Shown piece by piece: positions 47,750 through 59,022 of a DNA stretch of 64,000 bases. The notes under the pieces are model-generated. The model was not told the origin of the DNA. It saw only the letters and a list, made by a program, of their open reading frames with translations, and ran no database searches. A program made the translations under genes and the position numbers. The number at the start of each line of letters is the position of its first letter. The stretch's first letter is position 1. This DNA comes from Chamaecrista fasciculata (Eukaryota > Streptophyta > Magnoliopsida > Fabales > Fabaceae): NCBI GenBank assembly GCA_003254925.1, contig QANZ01015953.1, positions 1,498 to 65,497 of the forward strand, written 5' to 3'.

Positions 47750-49922
47750 TATTTTTATGTAATTTCAATTTTTTTTAATAATTTTAAAAAGTTATGAATA
47801 TCTCCGTGCTTAAACATGCACATATTTATTTTGAATTACAAATTTGATATATATATATATGTATATATATATATTAACTGTACAAAGCTAATATTTGTTA
47901 GAATTGATTTGTTTAGATTTTTTTCAAACAATAATAAACTTTTACTTTTAGTCTTCAGAATCTTCTAAAATTGAATGAGATGATTTTTTCTTCTTTTGTA
48001 AATTTAAAGCTTAAAACTTTCATAGGGCACGTAAGCCTGATTGGTTGCCTTGTTCTCTGTTTTCAAAAACAAGAAACGTGACTGAAAATGTGTATTGTAT
48101 ACTTTTTATGAAAATGTTTTGTAGAAATATTTCTTGAAACATGCTGAAAATAGGAAACGTCAAAAAGACATTTTCAAAATAAACTTGTGATATTTTGCAA
48201 CTTTACACAAAAGTAAACTATTTAATCATGTTAATATCATCATTTAGTAATAATAAAGCATAAACGCATATAAAAATTTGTGTTATTCAAGTTAGCACAT
48301 AATATGAAGACTATACAAATTTTTTGGGGTCAAAACATAATTTTTGAAAAATATAGGACAGAAGATAGAACTACAAAACAATCCCAAAATTTTTTATAGT
48401 TTTCATTTTAGTCCCTAGATAATAGGCATCTAGGGACCTATTTGTACTTTTCTGAAAATATTGGGAGTCAATATGAAATTTTTGCAAAATTGATTATGGT
48501 TAAAATTACAAAATTGCTCCAAAAATAAAGCTCAGGGTACCAAAATGTTAAAGAAAAATACCACAGGGTACCAAAGTGTCACCTTTTAAACCACAGGGTA
48601 CCAAAATGAAATATGACCAAACTACAAGGTACCAAATTGTAAATTTTCCAAAAAATAATTAATTTAAGTTACTATCAGAACCAACATTGGCTTATCTCTT
48701 ACCTTTTCACTTTATTTTTATTTTCTTATGAAGCATGGATACTGACACGGACACACTGACACATTATATTCTTAAAATTATACGACAGGACACAACATAT
48801 ATTTATATATACTAGTGGATATGACGTGCACGCGGTATTTATCATATAATCAACAAAAAAAATTAATATGCTTTTAACTATATTATTTTTTGATGTTATA
48901 ATTAAAATTATTTTTTATATTCATATTACATTAACTTTTAATTCATCTAATATAACTTTACTTTGCCCTATGTAATTTTATTTTTCACATTCAAAATATT
49001 ATCTTAATAAAATTATTATAATTGAAAATGATTTTTCGCTGATTCATTTAGGCTATATAAATTTTATAATTTCTCTATATAATATAATTGTCTTTTTTGT
49101 CGACTTATTAGCTTGATAATATTGAAGATGTTCTTAATAAAATCATTATATATATATATATATTATGAGATCTAATTATAAAAGTATTATTTACAAACAA
49201 CACCTAAAAAAGGTATTAATTACAACCCATACTTAAGCACATGTTAAAATGAAACTCGCAGTTCTGAATTTGTCGACCAATTTGAAACCTACCACATTCA
49301 TAAGGGACCAATTTGAGACTTTGACTTAAAATTAATTAGTACTTTTTTTTCCTTTTAATTTCTGTCATTGCTTCTAATTTTTGTACTAGACTTAATTTTC
49401 TTCAATAAAGAAAATAACTCTTGTTTTTTTTGTGATCCCCTTTGTAATTTATGTCTTTGTATTTTTCAATTAATTCTTTTGAAGAATCTTCTTCAGTTGA
49501 ATCTTTAAAAGCATATTCTTTAGTTGAATCTTCCCAGGGATCTTCAATGATCCTCATGTTGATCAATGGCCAAATTTTGTGGTTGAAAATTTGCATTGGA
49601 GTTTTCTTCATAATCACCACCTGAGATATTTATGAATTCTTCCATGCATGATTGTTCCTTTTTTATTAAACTATTTAGTACCAAAAATGAGAAATTTTCA
49701 TTAGGATCTTAACAGATTTCAAAATAGAGGATAAAACGTAACCCAACATAAAAAATGTTGGCATTAAAAGAACCCACAAAACAAAGATGTAGTGGTTATC
49801 TTGACAAGTTTGTATCAATAGGCACTTGAACAAAATATAAAAAGTCATCTATAATTTTAATGTTACTTTAACAAAATAATGAAACCCATTTGAAAGTATA
49901 TGTGGACAAAAGATTAAAATAC
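47750..49922. repeat. Segmental duplication, copy A
   Basis: From 47750 to about 49140 this is aligned base for base with 51786-53176 at a constant offset of 4036; I notice only two substitutions (near 49101 and 49119). Beyond that the two copies differ by several indels: A has about 145 extra bases at 49187-49335, B has about 20 extra near 53325. There is no gene in it. It ends where an L1 tail begins. Confidence 0.85.
49270..49335. repeat. Partial family E repeat, absent from the duplicate copy
   Basis: 'gaccaatttgaaacctaccaca' shortened and 'aagggaccaatttgagactt' match the right arm of the family E repeat. The segment lies within the stretch present in duplication copy A and missing from copy B. 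Confidence 0.4.
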
Positions 49923-49927
49923 ATAGT

Positions 49928-50360
49928 TTTTTTTTGGTAAATAAGGGACTAAAAACCAGCACTAAACAACAATAATACGAGGCCAACTAACCCCTTCAAA
50001 ATCAAGCTTGAGAGCTTTCAAACACAGCGAAGGAGGATGCTGAAGCTCATGAAGGCCATCATTGAGATCATGCGCCATACTTGCCAAACAGTCCGCCACC
50101 CGATTGGCTTCACGGAAAACATGGAAAACAAACACTCGCCAACCATGAGAAGCAATCAAACTACGGATGTTTTGAACGATCGAAAAAGCTGGATGAGTAT
50201 GAGGGACACCATTATTCGACATTTGCACAGCACAACGTGAATCAGCTTCAATAATCAGCTTGGATACCCCTAGCTTCCTTGCAAGGCGAAGGGCATTAAG
50301 AATGCCACTTAACTCAGCAATAGTGATAGTGCAACAACCCAGACGTTGAGTAAAGCCCAT
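49928..50360 (-). pseudogene. L1-type LINE 3' end with RNase H domain
   Basis: The - strand frame 50360-49962 (132 codons) is an RNase H domain of the plant L1/RVT_3 type. It shows 'ITIAELSGILNALRLARKLG' with the catalytic Glu, 'LIIEADSRCAV' with Asp, and 'FREANRVADCLASMAHDL' with the last Asp. The first catalytic Asp and everything upstream are missing: it is cut at 50361 by the unclassified repeat. After the stop, the - strand ends in a short 3' UTR and an A-run (the T-run at 49928-49936 on +), as a LINE tail should. Confidence 0.75.
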
Positions 50361-51278
50361 TGATCAGTCCAAAAGTGAACAAGTTATTTGACCTTCTTTT
50401 GGTATGTTTATAACAATAATATATTAGAATTAGACCAATTAATATGCTAAGGGCAACACTAAGGTATGGTGGAATAAAGTGGACAAAATGAGTTAATTAG
50501 CATTATTTATTATACTTTATAAATAAGTGCTACTTAATGGTTTATTCAGTGTTTCAGATATCCAAACAGGGTCAAACCAAAAGGGAAATATCAGAATATT
50601 CTAGAAGATCGCATTGAGCACAGAAAATCTCTGCGCCGCCACGTGGGCCACCGTCCCATATTCGGTGATTCACACGGCGCAGGAATATTCTGGAATATGG
50701 TGTCAGCAGATAAGCTTCAGAAGAGTCTGGATCTGCGCTGCCTCTTTGAGCCAGCGACTCAAATTGGAAATCTCGCGGCTCAGAATATTCCGAAGCAGTA
50801 GAGTATGTTTTGCACGGCTACGATTCAAGATACGAAGATATAATCGAAATATCGCAGATATTTCGCTGCGCCTTCGTATTGGGCCGCTGGCGCAGCCCAC
50901 GGGCCAGAGGAAAAAATCTCCCCTTGACTTGCGAATCAAGCACACTACTCCACACTTTAAATAGAGGTCGCCATTCCACGCTCAAAGCACGAATTTACTG
51001 ACTTTACTCCAATTCTCTCTTTAGAATAGAATAGTTCTCATCTTAGAGCATGTGTAACTAAATAGGTAGATACTTGATGAATACCTCAAGGATGTGACTT
51101 GAGTTCACCATGTTTCGTTATTAAGTCCAGATGTTGATGTTGCATTTATGAGGTCTGACTAACTCTTTCAAGTGTAATTGTTAAAGTTCGTTATATATAA
51201 GTAGTAGATCATATTTTGTTAAAGTAATGGGACCTTGACATTCCCGGAGTTTGTCTCTCTCACGATTAACGAAGTAGC
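50361..51278 (-). repeat. Unclassified dispersed repeat, copy 3 (inverted, truncated)
   Basis: It starts (on +) 'tgatcagtccaaaagtgaac', the complement of the end of copies 1 and 2. It runs through the shared blocks in reverse, including the GC-rich core at 50600-50960 and 'caaggtcccattac' near 51230. It is interrupted at 51279 by an LTR. The open frames on both strands here are reflections of the same repeat and also occur in copy 2. Confidence 0.6.
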
Positions 51279-51545
51279 TGTTGGGAAATCACAGAGGGAG
51301 CGCAGCGGAAGGAAAAAAATTAAAATTTTGGACTAAAACGTAATTAAAACTAAAAGCCAACTCTGTGATTCCTTCCAGGATCCACTAACTATGTTTATAC
51401 CAGTTTTAGGAAAGATGTTTACCTAGTTTTGATCGGTGACTTGTCGTATTCGCGAATTTGAGAAGTCCACAGAGTGTCCTTCCTCTACCAGTAATCCACA
51501 CGAGCAGTTTGGCAGATGCCTAGGTGCTAGCCTCCTTCACTTCTT
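51279..51545 (-). mobile_element. Long-LTR fragment running into the assembly gap
   Basis: It begins TGTTGGGAAATCACAGAGG on the + strand and matches the inverse of 1-549 and of 39390-39652, down to the 'gcctccttcacttctt' block. The remainder is hidden by the N run. Confidence 0.8.
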
Positions 51546-51785
51546 NNNNNNNNNNNNNNNNNNNNNNNNNNNNNNNNNNNNNNNNNNNNNNNNNNNNNNN
51601 NNNNNNNNNNNNNNNNNNNNNNNNNNNNNNNNNNNNNNNNNNNNNNNNNNNNNNNNNNNNNNNNNNNNNNNNNNNNNNNNNNNNNNNNNNNNNNNNNNNN
51701 NNNNNNNNNNNNNNNNNNNNNNNNNNNNNNNNNNNNNNNNNNNNNNNNNNNNNNNNNNNNNNNNNNNNNNNNNNNNNNNNNNNNN
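51546..51785. other. Assembly gap (240 N)
   Basis: It is an unbroken run of N. The true size is unknown: about 1.9 kb of the interrupted LTR and the rest of the repeat copy 3 would be expected inside. Open frames drawn across it are meaningless. A single N also occurs at 33253. Confidence 0.99.
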
Positions 51786-53850
51786 TATTTTTATGTAATT
51801 TCAATTTTTTTTAATAATTTTAAAAAGTTATGAATATCTCCGTGCTTAAACATGCACATATTTATTTTGAATTACAAATTTGATATATATATATATGTAT
51901 ATATATATATTAACTGTACAAAGCTAATATTTGTTAGAATTGATTTGTTTAGATTTTTTTCAAACAATAATAAACTTTTACTTTTAGTCTTCAGAATCTT
52001 CTAAAATTGAATGAGATGATTTTTTCTTCTTTTGTAAATTTAAAGCTTAAAACTTTCATAGGGCACGTAAGCCTGATTGGTTGCCTTGTTCTCTGTTTTC
52101 AAAAACAAGAAACGTGACTGAAAATGTGTATTGTATACTTTTTATGAAAATGTTTTGTAGAAATATTTCTTGAAACATGCTGAAAATAGGAAACGTCAAA
52201 AAGACATTTTCAAAATAAACTTGTGATATTTTGCAACTTTACACAAAAGTAAACTATTTAATCATGTTAATATCATCATTTAGTAATAATAAAGCATAAA
52301 CGCATATAAAAATTTGTGTTATTCAAGTTAGCACATAATATGAAGACTATACAAATTTTTTGGGGTCAAAACATAATTTTTGAAAAATATAGGACAGAAG
52401 ATAGAACTACAAAACAATCCCAAAATTTTTTATAGTTTTCATTTTAGTCCCTAGATAATAGGCATCTAGGGACCTATTTGTACTTTTCTGAAAATATTGG
52501 GAGTCAATATGAAATTTTTGCAAAATTGATTATGGTTAAAATTACAAAATTGCTCCAAAAATAAAGCTCAGGGTACCAAAATGTTAAAGAAAAATACCAC
52601 AGGGTACCAAAGTGTCACCTTTTAAACCACAGGGTACCAAAATGAAATATGACCAAACTACAAGGTACCAAATTGTAAATTTTCCAAAAAATAATTAATT
52701 TAAGTTACTATCAGAACCAACATTGGCTTATCTCTTACCTTTTCACTTTATTTTTATTTTCTTATGAAGCATGGATACTGACACGGACACACTGACACAT
52801 TATATTCTTAAAATTATACGACAGGACACAACATATATTTATATATACTAGTGGATATGACGTGCACGCGGTATTTATCATATAATCAACAAAAAAAATT
52901 AATATGCTTTTAACTATATTATTTTTTGATGTTATAATTAAAATTATTTTTTATATTCATATTACATTAACTTTTAATTCATCTAATATAACTTTACTTT
53001 GCCCTATGTAATTTTATTTTTCACATTCAAAATATTATCTTAATAAAATTATTATAATTGAAAATGATTTTTCGCTGATTCATTTAGGCTATATAAATTT
53101 TATAATTTCTCTATATAATATAATTGTCTTTTTTGTTGACTTATTAGCTTGATAACATTGAAGATGTTCTTAATAAAATCATTATATATATATATTATGA
53201 GATCTAATTATAAAAGTATTAATTAGTACTTTTTTTTCTTTTTAATTTCTGTCATTGCTTCTAATTTTTGTACTATAGACTTCATTTTCTTCAATAAAGA
53301 AAATAACTTTTTTTTATCCCCTTTGTAATATGAAGACTATTATACGTTGAATTTATGTCTTTGTATTCATTCTTCAATTAATTTTTTGAAGAATCTTCTT
53401 CAATTGAATCTTTATAAGCATCTTCTTTAGTTGAATCTTCCCAAGGATCTTCAATGATCTTCCTCATGTTGATCAATGGTCAAATTTTGTGGTTGAAAAT
53501 TTGCATTGGAGTTTTCTTCATCATCACCACCTGAGATATTTATGAATTCTTCCATGCATGATTGTTCCTTCTTTAGTAAACTATTTAGTACCAAAAATGA
53601 GAAATTTTCATTAGGATCTTAACCGATTTTAAAATAGAGGATGCAACGTAACCCAACAACAAAAATAGTGGCATTAAAAGAACCCACAAAACAAAGATGT
53701 AGTGGTTATCTTGACAAGTTTGTATCAATAGGCACTTGAACAAAATATAAAAAGTCATCTATAATTTTAATGTTACCTTTAACAAGATAATGAAACCCAG
53801 TTGAATGTATATGTGGACAAAAAATTACACACAAAAGATTAAAATATATA
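51786..53850. repeat. Segmental duplication, copy B
   Basis: It is the counterpart of 47750-49922, starting exactly at the right edge of the gap. The first 1.4 kb is practically identical to copy A; the last 0.6 kb has indels and more substitutions. Unlike copy A it continues into unrelated sequence without the L1 insertion. Confidence 0.85.
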
Positions 53851-54735
53851 ATTTAATCCTTAAAAGATTAAAATGTTAAACGCTTTAACCCTTAAAAGAT
53901 TAAAATGATATAATATTAAATCTATGAAAGAGAGTAAAAGACTAATAAATATATACTATTCTCAATTAGAGATGAATTAAGCCTGTGATTCCAACAAAAT
54001 TAATTAATTAAAGAGTTCATTATATTAAAGATAAAATAACATCAAAGTAATATCAATTTAGGATTACCTCCCTAATCGAAAATCTTGTGCCAATCCAAAA
54101 TCTCTACTTTTTTTCTCTTTCTCTCACAAATTTAACAAATAATAATCAAATACCAATTGGCAATCAATGAATTACCTTATAAATTTATTAATTAAGCAAT
54201 TCATTGATTACCTAATAATTTATTTCCCTATCTTTAGGTAACTGATCATGAAAATCAAACCTTTCTCATAATTTCAATTCCTCAAATCTCATTAATCCCA
54301 CATCAAGGTCTCTGAGGATCTCTCCCCACGATATCTATCATCTCCTTTGTTTCTCACTTTCTCTCTATTCAAATCTCCCCTACTCTACTCAATCTCTATC
54401 TTGATGGACATCAAATGAAGGATAAGGAAAAGAAACTCAGAAGACATAGAGATCAGAGACTTAATAGACTAAAGAGTCAGAAGAAAATCATAGATCCTTC
54501 ACTGATTAATGAACCAAAAGATTAAGAATTTGATCACATTTAAGAAGAATGGACACATGAGGACAACATGAAGGACAAGACCTTTAAAAATAACAATGTA
54601 AACTAAATGGCACTAACCCAAATTCACAAAGAATGTAATTGATTCTGCAAAATGGGCTCTTCGTTATTGGATTCATCATTCATTTGTTTAATAACCCAAT
54701 GAAAAAAATAACTCTTTGGGCATTTCACCGTCATT
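53851..54735. other. AT-rich region, partial family D repeat at its left end
   Basis: Phrases at 53850-53960 ('taatttaatccttaaaagat') match one arm of family D. The rest shows no gene and no repeat I can name. Confidence 0.4.
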
Positions 54736-57700
54736 GTTGATGAACCAGGAACCACAGGGGGTTCCCCTGTGATTCACTTCCGAAGCTTAAGTTAGTAAGA
54801 GTATGAACTAGCATGAGTAGCGTGTGAGTAATGAGTTACGTACCTTTCATAGGGTTACCATCTTGTATTTATAGGCTTATTGAGGAGAGTCCCAACCCAA
54901 CCAACTTCCTTGATTGTAGAAGAGATATCTTGAGTGATATGGGAGGTGAATCATAATCTTTCCTATTTTATGTAGGAAGATATTGTTTTGTTAATTAAGG
55001 ATAAGTGAGTCACTATTTCCTTGATGGTTTGTGGGCTTATGGCGCGCTGGGCCAAGGGCATCTTCTGCCAATTTGGCCTCCTAATTATTGGGCCTATTAT
55101 CACTAGTCCCAACTAAAGAAGTGAAGTTCTGTCCCCATGAGATGTGTCCCCACGAGTGGATGACAGATACAACGTTTTTCGTTGGTTTGTTTTGAGGCGC
55201 TTTGTCCTTCCATTTCTGGTGCTTGGGCGTTTATCCTGATCAGGATTGATTCAAGATGTGCTTTGCACTGCCTGTGCATCTTTGTTGCTTGGGCGCTCAT
55301 GCGCTTTGATCTCCTTAGCGGCGTCGTGCCATTTGGGGCGTTCTTGCCTACCTAAAGGCTTCCTGGTCCGATTATGCATTCGGCCTGAACTTTGCCATTT
55401 GGACATAGTCAGATATTTGGGCTATTACCACTAGCCCCTTCGAAAGAAGTGAGATTGTGTCCCCACGAGGGGAGTCCCGCTTAACGACGTGGTCATTCGC
55501 TCATAATTTCCTGATGGCGCCATTGGCGTCCTCGTTCCGTTTTGAGTATTTTCTTGTTCATAGCCTCATGGCTTACGGCGTCCATGATTTTGGCGCGCTC
55601 ACTGGGGAGGTTTGAGACTTAGTTTCCATGTGATTCTCCTGAAGACCTTGGCGGTCTTTGTGTTAGGTTGCCATGCTTTCCATGAAGTCGCTGGGACTTA
55701 ATTGTGAGGGCGATGGCCCGTAGTCGCGGGTAAGGACGCCATGCCTTCCACGAGGGTGCTGGGACTCAAAGTTGATGTTTGATACATGCGCATGTTTTTG
55801 TGGCTTGCCTCCTAAGGGTCCGCTTGGAGTGTGAGTGCCATACTCACTGGACGTCAGGGCATCCTAAAACCAAGGGAGGATCGGTCCGCTTGGGGTGTGG
55901 GTGCCATACCCACTGGACGTCAGGGCGTCCTAGAATCGCTAAGGGCGTCCCTTTTGAGCGATTTTAGCCTCATTGGGCTTTGGTCACGGACTGGTTGGGC
56001 GTCGGGGCCCTTGCCGCTTGGCGGCCTTGTACTGGAGATGGCGTCAGCGCCTTGTTCTGCCTTGTGATTGTAGATCTTTGCCTAATTAGGCTCGGTGTGT
56101 GTCAGGCGCCTGAATCGGCGTGACTTCTGTTTTCCTTGCTGTGAATGTGTATGTTGTTTGGATCATTAGCTTTCCATGTCCATAATTTATCTGAGGCTTT
56201 GTCGCCGATTTTGGCTAGACATCTGTCTAGTATAACTTAAGCACAAACTGTTAGTTTAATGAATCCAACAACAAAATTGAGAACAATAATTAATGCTTGC
56301 AGCAAAACTTTTTACCATATTATTTATTAGTGCTTCCTCGAGCATTCTCACGATTCGATCGTTATGTTTATTTGCACACTAAGGTGCTGCCTCGTGATGG
56401 GCACGCTTCGAGCGTTTTGCGTATCATACGCTAAGTTTTGACTAGTCATCCAAGGGAGGGTCGGTCCGCATGGTAGTGAGTGCCATACTCACAAGGCTCC
56501 TTCGAGGGCCTTTTCGCTGCTGTTCCGAGGGCGTCCCCTCGAGCAGCGCTAACTTTATTAATTGTTGAAAGAAAGAATCCAGGCGTTTGCCCCACCCTAT
56601 TGAATCTCTGCAAAGTTCAAAAACGCAAAAATTATCAGTCATTTTTATATGCTCAGTCATTTTTATGGTGGCAACCATATCCATAGCGGCGCCTCGCGTA
56701 CTACGGCGCTTACGCTTACAACAACGCCCACACTTACGGTGACGCCGGTGTAAGGATTTCCAAATGCTGAGAAGTGCCTGAGTTCTTAAACAAAGGAGCT
56801 AATGAGTCAACACATGATATTAATACCAAGACAGTGCTTTTTGGCATATATGAGAAAGACTAAAACAATATTGTTTAATTATGCCTTGCCTTTTGAAAAA
56901 TAGTAGTGAAACCAAGCATTCGATGCGCATTATTACTCAAACAAGTCCAATCCACATGAAATTGAGCCAAGGGCCACAAAGGATTTTATATATCCGTTAA
57001 AAAATTTGAAAATGAAAGTATCATGATACCTGACAGTAATAGTGGTATAATGAAGTTGGAGCAGGATCTTTGCTCTTATTGTAGTCCTTATCAAGGCTAC
57101 CCCTGTCTTTAAGAAAAGTCCTTATGAAGTTGTAGTCCTTATCAAGTGTAATTCAAATGCTCGGGGTATGGGTAAGGCGTTAGTGACAACATTGTAAAAG
57201 TTGTGCCCAGTAAATTTAAAAGTTATTTTCATCCACAGAAAAGTCATCAAATAAGCATGCAAAGTGCGCAAATACAACGTAAGCACCCAAATCGGTCAAA
57301 GCATATGACATTGAAACTTTCCAATCTCCTTGCCTCGAAATCAACCCGTTATGGGCATATTCAAAGTTTATCCATATAGCTAACCATGTACAATTGTGAT
57401 TACTTTATCAAAGTAAAACAAGCAAAAATGTAATTATGTTTTTAGCTTTTTCAAAGTTTCGTAGTCATTATGTCAAATACCTCATGTGCCTTCTAGTTCG
57501 AATCTAAAATTTTGTTCAAGCTATGGTAGCAATTTTAAAGCAAGTGCTAGCATACCGAGTCCCATTTTAAAGAGAGACGTTTAAAAGTTAAACTTATCTG
57601 ATAAACCACGCTCGCGGCAGCGCCTGTATTCACATTGGCGTCCACGCCCGTATTCATATTGGCGTCCACACCTGTATTCATATTGGCGTCTGTGCCTGTA

Positions 57701-57780
57701 TTCCTATTGGCGTCCACGCTCCCATCGGCGCCCACATTTACGGCGGTGGCGCCCGTGCCGTTGGTGGCAGCTTAATTTAG
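54736..57780. other. GC-rich unclassified block, probably a mobile element
   Basis: Base composition changes sharply from the AT-rich surroundings, with many 'ggcgc', 'gcgtc' and 'ttggcg' words. A perfect hairpin (cacagggg-gtt-cccctgtg) stands near its left edge at about 54754-54772. Internal near-repeats include 'gtccgcttgg.gtgtg.gtgc' at 55819 and 55882, and a third diverged one near 56463. No transposase, pol or LTR pair is apparent and no open frame exceeds about 80 codons. It could be a non-autonomous LTR element; I cannot show that. Confidence 0.4.
57612..57735. repeat. Minisatellite with 24-bp unit
   Basis: About five units of the form 'ggcgtccac.cc.gtattcat' plus 'att' follow one another. 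The unit is a multiple of three, so the - strand stays open as an 8-residue repeat (N-T-G-V-D-A-N-M). The surrounding frame has no start context or homology I recognise. Confidence 0.75.
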
Positions 57781-59022
57781 TATAAACTTGCATTCCGCTT
57801 GGTCAGGACCGCCAACTGGTAACATGGGACCTTTAATAAGGTGCTTGTACGTAGCTGTTATTGAAGCATGGTATTTTGTAACAAAATACACTTGAGGCGT
57901 GAATTCTTCCTCACTAAATCCTGCATCACTTTATTACAATAAAAGTGTCCTTCCAAGACAAGTGATTAAACACATGTATTTATGCGTATTGAGCAACATG
58001 TAAGAGAGAATACTCACGGACCATGTATAAATGGGGTTTTATTTTGCCATAATTCATTAGGCATAGAAACTACTTTTGAGTAAAAGAGTGTATGTAGTCA
58101 AGCTAATCAAACAGCAAATTGGACTCTGCATAAAGAAACAACTAGACTTGGTTTCACAATAGCACATTGGTGGGTCCCTCCACAAATATAAACAAATATA
58201 GTTTGGTCATCACATTTGGATTGCTTCTTTATGTAGCATGCACGTGTCACCACTAGCTATAACAGAATGCCATGGGCTGCTTTCTAATAAATATAAGCAA
58301 CAAAATCAATAAGTATGGCCATTTGAAACTAGTCATTTGAAAGACAGGAGAACTGATGCAGTGCTAGTCTGTATAAATGAAACAATTACAGCCACACAGT
58401 AAATTTTGAGTACAGAACATCATCATTACACTAATTTCATGATTAAATATAATTACAGCCAATTCGTGAGTCATTATTATTTCATTTCTTTTCTTCTTCA
58501 ATAACTAATACAAGTCCTTATCCTCCAATCAATATATAGAACAAGCTCCTACTGGTGCACCTATATAAACTTATTACTAGAGTAAACTTGACCCAAGTCA
58601 CAATCCCAATTGATTTATGGAATCTAATTGGTGGGTAGAAACACAATCACAAAAGTAAAGAAAGAAAGAAAACAAATATAATGAAAAATCTTTAACGTGG
58701 TTTGATACGTCAAAACTTATTACCACGATCCTTTGGGATTTACTATCTGCAATTTTTGTATGAAGAAAATGGAAAACCATCCTCAATATACTTTTTATAT
58801 AAAAACATTTATAAACCCTTCTTAATACATTTTTTGAATGGAATCCTCTCTCTCATTCTCACAACTACACGAACCCCGTTACACTATTTGGTTAACAGGC
58901 TAATAGCATGTACCTCATGGTTGTTGTGAAACTCTGAATTTCTAAATTTAATAACATATCATGGAAATATTCCAGGCCCTAAATAGTTATCAGCAGCAGA
59001 TGCACACAGCACAAAGCATATT
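57781..59022. other. Region downstream of the XH gene, no gene recognised
   Basis: It is an AT-rich intergenic sequence. It may include the 3' end of the XH-domain gene if a further exon exists below 59090. No repeat family from the rest of the window is evident. Confidence 0.4.

Noticed and set aside
51436..51814. Open frames spanning 51436-51814
   Set aside because: They consist almost entirely of translated N and have no biological content.
54750..54775. Hairpin cacagggg/cccctgtg as a terminator
   Set aside because: Intrinsic hairpin terminators do not apply to plant nuclear genes, and no gene ends here; it is kept only as a landmark of the GC-rich block.
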